A stretch of DNA of 64,000 bases from a virus. The DNA lies in IMG/VR virus record IMGVR_UViG_3300025430_000017, positions 1 to 64,000 of that record; one strand, 5' to 3'. Position 1 is the stretch's first letter; each line of letters starts with the position of its first letter. The translations under genes and the position numbers were made by a program. Under the pieces are notes generated by a model, which searched no databases, was not told the origin of the DNA, and saw nothing but the letters and a program-made list of their open reading frames with translations. Shown in pieces: positions 58,431 to 64,000 of the stretch.

Positions 58431-58982
58431 TTGAGAATAGCTCTAAGCCAAAGAATTATCAAGTTTAGAGGCCGAGCGTATGATTCAATCGAGCACGGGT
58501 GGTACTCGTACTTGAAAGAGCATACGCTCTTTTTTGTCCCTAACAGATTGGATCAAGATTTCACAGCCATTGCTGATGAAGTTGATTGTTTTATTATCAC
58601 AGGCGGCGACGACCGTTTGATAAGACGCACAACAGAATTAAAACTTGCAACTCAAATGATGTTGCATAATAAACCTATATTAGGTGTTTGCCATGGATGT
58701 TTTTTATTAACAGATACCCTGGGAGGCACCGTGCTAAAGAAAGCCGGACATAGTGGTGGCATTACACACGATGTGAACTATAAAGGTCAAAAGCATCAGG
58801 TAAACAGTTTTCACGGATTAAACATCAAACTGCCACAACACAGTGCTACAGTATTGGCCACAGATGATGATGGCGATTGCGAAGCGTGGATAGATGGCAA
58901 TGTTGCCGGAGTTGTTTGGCATCCTGAAAGAACCAAGGACCACTGGCTTCCCGATGAAATACAAAACTTAATGAAACTATAA
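58431..58982 (+). CDS. Class I glutamine amidotransferase-like protein
   Basis: 183 residues from a TTG (58431), one base after the upstream stop, with GGTGG nearby. Catalytic Cys in ILGVCHGCFLLTDTLGG and His/Glu in GVVWHPERTKDHW match the GATase1 triad; CFIITGGDD is the oxyanion strand. It would release ammonia from glutamine (or hydrolyse a gamma-glutamyl conjugate) for a partner. No synthetase partner is visible in this cluster, though the ferritin-like gene precedes it. Its stop overlaps the TctA start. Confidence 0.8.
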   Translation: MRIALSQRIIKFRGRAYDSIEHGWYSYLKEHTLFFVPNRLDQDFTAIADEVDCFIITGGDDRLIRRTTELKLATQMMLHNKPILGVCHGCFLLTDTLGGTVLKKAGHSGGITHDVNYKGQKHQVNSFHGLNIKLPQHSATVLATDDDGDCEAWIDGNVAGVVWHPERTKDHWLPDEIQNLMKL

Positions 58983-60436
58983 TGGACTATGTTCACTATC
59001 TGCCATATTTGCTAGTTGGAACATTATATGGTTTTATTTTTGGTATTATACCTATCGCAGGTGCAACAACAGCATTACTAACTGTTTATGCTTTTATGGA
59101 TTACTTTAGAGCTGATCCATATTCCCTAGTAGTATTCACTACTTCGATAATTATTTCGTCTAGCGTGGGAGATTTGTTTTCTAGTGTAGTCATGAATATA
59201 CCGGGCGGAGGTGGCAGTGCCGCCACAATGGTTGATGGATTCCCACTAGCAAAGCGTGGTGAAGGTGCAAGGGCGTTGAGTGCCAGCATCTTTAGTGCCT
59301 GCGGACAAGGCCTATTTTGGGGTATATTGGTATTTGCATTTCTTCCTTACTATGCCAATGTTGTTACATATTTTGGCATACCTGAAATGTTATGTTTCTT
59401 ATTGCTAGCCTTGACCACAGTGACCTTTGTTAATAACGAATACTGGGCAAGAGGATTGTTTGGTGTATTTTTAGGAATATTCTTAGGACTGGTAGGAACC
59501 AATCCAGTTACCAATGCTGAACGATTTACTGGAGGTTGGTTTTATCTTGCTCATGGTATACAGATATTGCCACTAATGTCGGGATTGTTAGCAATGCCTG
59601 AAATATTAGAATCCTTGTTCGATAAAGCATCATATACACCAGTGTCTAATAATATTGTTAAACAAATGTGGCAAGGTGCAAAGGATGCTTGGCAATATCG
59701 TTGGGATAGTATGCGTTCGGGATTGATCGGTGGATTCATTGGCTTGTTACCCGGTGTAGGTGGTGCAGTTGTTGATTGGTTAGCGTATAGTCAAACAGTG
59801 GCCGCTGGTAAAAATGATCTAGTTAAGTTCGGTGAAGGAAATATAAGAGGTGTTGTTGGTGCTGAAGGTGCTAACATGGCACAAAAATCTACAGCATATA
59901 TTCCTACTATCTTGTTTGGTGTTCCCGCAGCACCATTCGAAGTCATTGTCATGAGTCTGTTTATGTATGTTGGATTAGAAATGGGTAGTCCGACTCTACT
60001 TGCTGATCCCGTATTCTTTCATGCTTTGAACTATAGTTTTATATTAAGTCTGTTGTTGACATTTTTAATAAGTCTATGGTTTGTTCGTTGGGCCACGATG
60101 CTTACCCGTGTGCCAGTAATGTATTATTTTATTCCGTTGATTATTTTAATATTTTGGAGTTGCGCCGAATATACAGGTGGTTGGGAAGATTATGCTATGT
60201 TAATAGGCTGTACGGTGCTAGGCATGGTTCTAAGATATTTTAAGATCAGCAGAGCCTGTGTATTAATAGGATTTGTACTAAGCCCGAGGATTGAACTAGT
60301 GGGTGAACAGTTCTTTACCATTTATCAAATCGACGAACTACTACATCATCCTATATCCGTTGGATTATTAGTTGCTACATTGATATCTATTGTTTACGGA
60401 ATATTTTTTAGCAAAACAAAAATTAACTATCATTAA
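58982..60436 (+). CDS. tctA: Tripartite tricarboxylate transporter permease TctA
   Basis: 484 residues with about ten hydrophobic helices. The TctA signature SSVVMNIPGGGGSAATMVDG followed by FPLAKRGEGARALSASIFSA is intact, as is the second repeat GGFIGLLPGVGGAVVDWLAY. It would be the large permease of a TTT system, moving tricarboxylates or related small acids with a sodium or proton gradient. The TctC-like binding protein follows after nine bases. No TctB gene is present between them, so host TctB would be needed or the system works without it. An unusual phage gene. Confidence 0.9.
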   Translation: MDYVHYLPYLLVGTLYGFIFGIIPIAGATTALLTVYAFMDYFRADPYSLVVFTTSIIISSSVGDLFSSVVMNIPGGGGSAATMVDGFPLAKRGEGARALSASIFSACGQGLFWGILVFAFLPYYANVVTYFGIPEMLCFLLLALTTVTFVNNEYWARGLFGVFLGIFLGLVGTNPVTNAERFTGGWFYLAHGIQILPLMSGLLAMPEILESLFDKASYTPVSNNIVKQMWQGAKDAWQYRWDSMRSGLIGGFIGLLPGVGGAVVDWLAYSQTVAAGKNDLVKFGEGNIRGVVGAEGANMAQKSTAYIPTILFGVPAAPFEVIVMSLFMYVGLEMGSPTLLADPVFFHALNYSFILSLLLTFLISLWFVRWATMLTRVPVMYYFIPLIILIFWSCAEYTGGWEDYAMLIGCTVLGMVLRYFKISRACVLIGFVLSPRIELVGEQFFTIYQIDELLHHPISVGLLVATLISIVYGIFFSKTKINYH

Positions 60437-60445
60437 GAGGAAAAA

Positions 60446-61501
60446 ATGAAAAAACTATTATTGTCGTTATTGTTTCTAACAGGTTTGGCACATGCCGATT
60501 ACACATTTGTTGTACCTCAAGAACCCGGTGCCGGTACTAGCGTGTGGACAAGCATCGTGGCACATGAACTAGAAAAGAAACTAGGTGAAAAGATTGTCAT
60601 TAGACACATTCCAGGCGCCAGGGATATTCCCGGGGCCAATAAGTTTCAAGACGAACTAAGATTTGATAATAAGACTGTAATGGTTGCACACGGTGGCAAT
60701 GCTGAGAGTTATCTAGTTGAAGATGTGCGCTACAACTACAACGACTGGGAAGCGATAGGTGCAATGAACATTACTATTCAAACAGTACGCAGAACCGACA
60801 AAGATGTATTTCAAGACCTAAGATTTGCCGCAGGTTCTGGTAACAATCCAGACATGATTGCTATGACATTGTTGTTATGTGGTGACTTGCCAGATATTCA
60901 AGCATATGCAAGTTGTTACAATAGCAAGAACTTTAAGTTCATTCCGGGCATGAACGCAGGTGAACGCAGACTATCACTAACTCGAGGTGAACTAACTGCT
61001 ATGCGTGAAACACCCAGTGCTTATTTGAAGTTCTTTACTACTATCCCTAATGTTGGTCCATGGTTCAACGAAGGTGTACTAAACATTAAGACAGGGCGAG
61101 TTGTTGCTGACCCTAACTTCCCTAAAGAACAATTCTTTGAAGAAGTTTACAAAGCTAAGTGGGGCAAATATCCCAAGGGTGATTTGTATGACACCTATAT
61201 GTTAGTAAAGAACTGGCGCGATGTATTACAAAAAAGTTTATGGGTTAACAAAGGTAACCCTAATCGTGACAAACTGCGCCAAGCATTAAAAGAGATGTTA
61301 GCTGACACAGAGTCAATGGCAGTTATTGAAAAGGACAACGGTAAATATGAATTCCTAGTTGGTACACAAGTTAATGATGCTATGAAGCACTTAGAAGCAT
61401 TGACTACTAAGAAAGCATTAAAGAATCTAGTATGGTGGAACAGCACGGTGTTTAAACAAAATGCTATATATAAAGACAATATTGCGAGTATTGCAAAATG
61501 A
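60446..61501 (+). CDS. tctC: Tripartite tricarboxylate transporter substrate-binding protein TctC-like
   Basis: 351 residues behind AAGAGGAAAAA. A signal peptide MKKLLLSLLFLTGLAHADYT exports it to the periplasm. VVPQEPGAGTSVWTSIVAHE and GEKIVIRHIPGARDIPGANK resemble the Tct/BugT-type binding cleft (P-x-x-G-G-x-x-D), followed by VAHGGNAESYLVEDVRYN and a long C-terminal helix set. The ligand cannot be read. It partners the preceding permease and is followed without gap by a sulfotransferase-like gene. Confidence 0.75.
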   Translation: MKKLLLSLLFLTGLAHADYTFVVPQEPGAGTSVWTSIVAHELEKKLGEKIVIRHIPGARDIPGANKFQDELRFDNKTVMVAHGGNAESYLVEDVRYNYNDWEAIGAMNITIQTVRRTDKDVFQDLRFAAGSGNNPDMIAMTLLLCGDLPDIQAYASCYNSKNFKFIPGMNAGERRLSLTRGELTAMRETPSAYLKFFTTIPNVGPWFNEGVLNIKTGRVVADPNFPKEQFFEEVYKAKWGKYPKGDLYDTYMLVKNWRDVLQKSLWVNKGNPNRDKLRQALKEMLADTESMAVIEKDNGKYEFLVGTQVNDAMKHLEALTTKKALKNLVWWNSTVFKQNAIYKDNIASIAK

Positions 61502-62118
61502 AATATATATTTGTAGCTGGTGCACCTGGAAGTAAATGGAGTAGTGTTGTTAAAAACATTTATTATAGCTCCGATATTGATCGAAGTGACTATACTGATA
61601 TTCGTACCTATTATCACGATGCGTCAGGTACTATGGATTTGATGCACCTTGGGGCCTATTACGACCCAGGAATGGAGTTTGGTGGATTCTTTGATAGGTT
61701 ACAAGATTTTACTAAAGAGCAATGCGAAAAAGAATTTGATAAACCATTCGACGGGAATGGAATACGCATTGTTAAAAGTCATGTATTTGCCCATCAAATA
61801 GACTATCTAAAGAAAACTTGGCCCGATTGTCCTGTTGTACTAGTACATCGTGGTAATGATGCTTGCTTGGGCTGGTGGGTAAAATGCGGTCATTTTGATA
61901 TCACATATCCTAGTTATGTAGGTTATTACAAAAATTTAAAAACCATGGCAGGTATTATTCAAGATCAAAATCGAGATATATTACAGGCTTGGAACACTTT
62001 TAAAGGCATTGATGTAGATACAAATCAGCATTTAAGCAAAGCATTAAATATTACTATTCCCCCGGTTGAATATTTCCAAAATTATCCGGCTAACGATATA
62101 AAGGTAAAGGTAATATGA
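61498..62118 (+). CDS. Sulfotransferase-like P-loop protein 1
   Basis: 206 residues: MKYIFVAGAPGSKWSSVVKN has the strand-P-loop-helix of PAPS-binding 5'-PSB sites (G-x-P-x-S-K/G), and GIRIVKSHVFAHQIDYLKKT with CPVVLVHRGNDACLGWW resembles the 3'-phosphate-binding part with its Arg-Ser. It may move sulfate from PAPS to an alcohol or amine. It starts four bases before the end of tctC, so it is in the same operon. Confidence 0.6.
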   Translation: MKYIFVAGAPGSKWSSVVKNIYYSSDIDRSDYTDIRTYYHDASGTMDLMHLGAYYDPGMEFGGFFDRLQDFTKEQCEKEFDKPFDGNGIRIVKSHVFAHQIDYLKKTWPDCPVVLVHRGNDACLGWWVKCGHFDITYPSYVGYYKNLKTMAGIIQDQNRDILQAWNTFKGIDVDTNQHLSKALNITIPPVEYFQNYPANDIKVKVI

Positions 62119-62780
62119 AAAAGAGCAGTTTTGATAAACTACGTGAAATAAGTCAGTATCATTTTGATAATGATACCATTGATCCTAGATGGGACACCGT
62201 TATTCAACTAGGTAAAATAGCACCTAACTGGGATGACGAGTTAGAACAGATACTTACAGAAAGTAAACCAGCTAACTGGGAAACACGCGGGTTTAAGGGA
62301 GAAGGCGTGTTTGTGCCTAAACCAGAACTAGAAGATGAAGAATATGATTTGGAAAGAGTTGGTATTGATCCCAAAGTAATCATTACTGATCTTGCTTGGC
62401 AACTTGGCCCTAAGTTGCAGGCTATCAGTGATAATTTTGGATTACAAGATTGTATGAATCGTATTCATGTACAGCGTCCAGGACAACTATGGCATTTACA
62501 TATTGATAAATTGTACAAATGGTTTCCGGAAAAACCAGAAAGAGTACTACGAGTTTTTATCGCCTTAACCGATTGGCAACCTGGACAGTTTTGGGAATAT
62601 GGCAATTTTGTTCATCGTAACTGGAAGGCCGGAGATGTTACTACATTTGATTGGCGTAACGTTCCTCATAGCACGGCCAACGCCGGATTCCATCCTAGAG
62701 TAACATTACAAATTACCGGTGTTATGACAGATAAGACTGACGACTATTTGAAAGAGTTAGCTAAGACAAATCCTCAATGA
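62115..62780 (+). CDS. Fe(II)/2-oxoglutarate-dependent oxygenase-like protein
   Basis: 221 residues. The facial triad is in MNRIHVQRPGQLWHLHIDKL (His-x-Asp) and WRNVPHSTANAGFHPRVTLQ (distal His, then Arg for 2-oxoglutarate), the jelly-roll pattern of aspartyl/asparaginyl-hydroxylase-like enzymes. It would hydroxylate a small molecule or peptide. It sits between two sulfotransferase-like genes, so the hydroxyl it makes could be the acceptor for sulfation. That link is a hypothesis. Confidence 0.7.
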   Translation: MKKSSFDKLREISQYHFDNDTIDPRWDTVIQLGKIAPNWDDELEQILTESKPANWETRGFKGEGVFVPKPELEDEEYDLERVGIDPKVIITDLAWQLGPKLQAISDNFGLQDCMNRIHVQRPGQLWHLHIDKLYKWFPEKPERVLRVFIALTDWQPGQFWEYGNFVHRNWKAGDVTTFDWRNVPHSTANAGFHPRVTLQITGVMTDKTDDYLKELAKTNPQ

Positions 62781-63430
62781 AAAAACTTTTAATAGTAACA
62801 GGTCCACAGGGATCTGGCAATCATATATTCAGCCGTTTACTAAGCCTTCATCCTGATGTGGAAGGGTGGACTGACATGTTAAACAACTATTGGGTACCTA
62901 GTGATCAGGAACCTTTTGCCGAGTATTGGGTTAATCCTGAACTATTAACTGAGGACGTATTTGAAGGTAAAGATTATTATTTTGCCAACGTCAGTTGTCC
63001 GTTCTTTTTTAATGGTACAAGGTATGTACCTAAAATTTTAGAAGTTGCAGAACGTGCTAAAAGTTTTGGAGTTAACGTGGAGATTGCTATCGTAGTTCGC
63101 GATCAAAATATAAATCGGGTCCAGCAGTTGCGTGTTCGTAAAGAACATACAACCCCTATAGCACAAAAATACTACTATGAAACTTTATTGCCTAGTGAAT
63201 TTCCTGTTCATTTTTTAGATCATGAAGCTTTCTTCCTTCATACAACTCACTATTTAAAATGGGTTAGTAAAATATTAAATTTCCCCATTGCCTATGACAA
63301 TCCTGATATTATGAAATTTATTACTGATGATGCTAATCATAAGTATGTATCTGCAATAGATACACATTGGTTAGATGAAGTAATACTTGCAGGTTGTCAG
63401 CCTACCAGAGAGGAACGACTAAATGGCTAA
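62777..63430 (+). CDS. Sulfotransferase-like P-loop protein 2
   Basis: 217 residues: MKKLLIVTGPQGSGNHIFSR with a GPQGSGNH P-loop like those of sulfotransferases, NVEIAIVVRDQNINRVQQLR as the 3'-phosphate-binding strand and Arg, and a helical C-terminus (HYLKWVSKILNFPIAYD). It overlaps both neighbours by four and eight bases. Substrate unknown. Confidence 0.6.
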   Translation: MKKLLIVTGPQGSGNHIFSRLLSLHPDVEGWTDMLNNYWVPSDQEPFAEYWVNPELLTEDVFEGKDYYFANVSCPFFFNGTRYVPKILEVAERAKSFGVNVEIAIVVRDQNINRVQQLRVRKEHTTPIAQKYYYETLLPSEFPVHFLDHEAFFLHTTHYLKWVSKILNFPIAYDNPDIMKFITDDANHKYVSAIDTHWLDEVILAGCQPTREERLNG

Positions 63431-63866
63431 AAGAATATTGATTATGGGATTACCTGGCTCTGGTAAAACTACTATTGCTTCGTTGTTAGCAGAAAAACTT
63501 GGAGCAGATCATTTTAATGCTGATGCTGTTCGCAATCAGTTTAATGATTGGGATTTTAGTAAGGAAGGGCGTATTCGGCAAAGCCTACGTATGCGTGAGT
63601 TATGCGATGCTAGTACTGCTGATTATGCCATTGCTGATTTTGTTTGCCCATTGCCTGAAATGCGTAACAATTTTGATGCACATTATACCGTCTGGATGGA
63701 CACCATACAACAAGGACGCTTCGAGGATACAAACAAGTTATTTGTACCACCCGAAGCGTTTGATATATGTATTACAGAAATGAATTCAGATTATTGGAGT
63801 GATTATATTACTCTGAATCTTCCCATTCAACAGATATCCAACCTAATTTCTTTAGATCTTCTTTGA
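63423..63866 (+). CDS. Adenylylsulfate kinase-like protein (CysC-like)
   Basis: 147 residues: Walker A ILIMGLPGSGKTTIASLLAE, then DHFNADAVRNQFNDWDFSKE, GRIRQSLRMRELCDASTADY and IADFVCPLPEMRNNFDAHYT, which follow APS kinase closely (NADxVR, DWDFSxxGRxxQ). It would phosphorylate adenylylsulfate to PAPS, the donor for sulfotransferases, two of which lie directly upstream. Shorter than CysC (about 200), so a truncated C-terminus or related nucleoside kinase is possible. Its last 59 bases overlap the convergent gene. Confidence 0.7.
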   Translation: MAKRILIMGLPGSGKTTIASLLAEKLGADHFNADAVRNQFNDWDFSKEGRIRQSLRMRELCDASTADYAIADFVCPLPEMRNNFDAHYTVWMDTIQQGRFEDTNKLFVPPEAFDICITEMNSDYWSDYITLNLPIQQISNLISLDLL

Positions 63867-63999
63867 TCTCATCAGTAACTTGACCCTCGGGAACATATTT
63901 CATTTTTTCCATATATTGATCGTTCTCATCTAACTCGTGAGAAGCAAATCCCCCTGAGCCGCTACAATACCAATCAATGTAATCACCTTTTTCACGCAT
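63808..63999 (-). CDS. Small hypothetical protein at the right edge
   Basis: MREKGDYIDWYCSGSGGFAS reads from an ATG at 63999, one base from the window end, so the true start could lie outside. Contains a Gly/Ser linker and a C-terminal DEIKEDLKKLGWISVEWEDSE helix and strand. It converges on the APS-kinase-like gene, overlapping it by 59 bases. Function unknown. Confidence 0.5.
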   Translation of the reverse strand: MREKGDYIDWYCSGSGGFASHELDENDQYMEKMKYVPEGQVTDEIKEDLKKLGWISVEWEDSE

Positions 64000-64000
64000 A

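Overview
This window is a piece of a large, AT-rich (roughly 35-40% GC by eye) T4-like myovirus genome from an uncultured host. The evidence is a T4-type replication core: family B DNA polymerase (gp43-like, 5352-8021), sliding clamp (gp45-like, 4561-5295) and clamp-loader ATPase (gp44-like, 28766-29689). It also has a DsbA-like late-transcription protein (8381-8653), a gp31/GroES-like co-chaperonin (32903-33244), PhoH, TATAAATA-type late promoters and very tight gene packing with ATGA overlaps. I see no ribosomal RNA, tRNA, CRISPR array or integrase. The host is probably a Gram-negative bacterium (spanin-like pair, lipoprotein signals, tripartite tricarboxylate transporter genes). Its identity is not readable here.

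Layout. 1-4.6 kb (minus): small genes and a 7-deazaguanine DNA-modification group (DpdA-like transglycosylase and a PTPS/QueD-like protein; a true QueD is at 51.8 kb). 4.6-8.7 kb: clamp, polymerase, DsbA-like gene. 9.4-17.6 kb: an island of proteins whose N-termini resemble the T4 capsid-targeting sequence, including a deaminase, two nucleotidyltransferases, a ligase-like protein, a Dps-like protein and an 830-residue mosaic protein with six near-identical GVAE linkers. 17.7-22.7 kb: a structural protein, ClpA, peptide deformylase and DnaJ. 22.7-25.8 kb: a lysis region (GH19-type endolysin, membrane proteins, lipoproteins, spanin-like pair). 25.7-27.9 kb: two conserved proteins and PhoH (plus strand). 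28.8-34.8 kb: clamp loader, small acidic proteins, SDR, cytidylyltransferase, GroES-like protein and a fragment-like protein with a DNA polymerase III alpha palm motif. 34.8-48.1 kb: adsorption and virion-surface region with three tandem paralogous tail fibres, a TPR/methyltransferase/dioxygenase fusion, a glycosidase-like propeller, a collagen-like fibre with S74 chaperone and a 1430-residue S53 (sedolisin) protease fused to Ig-like repeats. 48.1-57.6 kb: SOD-like protein with a structured leader, UvdE, UDP-glucuronate decarboxylase, QueD, ClpP, many small proteins, a methyltransferase. 57.7-64 kb (plus strand): ferritin-like protein, amidotransferase, TctA and TctC transporter parts, two sulfotransferase-like proteins, a 2OG oxygenase and an APS-kinase-like protein.

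Themes. The phage appears to carry its own protein-quality set (ClpA, ClpP, DnaJ, GroES-like, deformylase), a DNA base-modification route, and a possible sulfate-activation and transfer cassette. At the control level there are two promoter classes: TTGACA/TATAAT-type promoters, three of which place the start codon at or near the predicted transcription start, and TATAAATA-like late promoters. At six loci the late promoter lies within or overlapping an inverted repeat that covers or abuts the ribosome-binding site, so that only the late transcript would escape the hairpin. Protein identities rest on motifs read by eye and memory of families; no database search was run.
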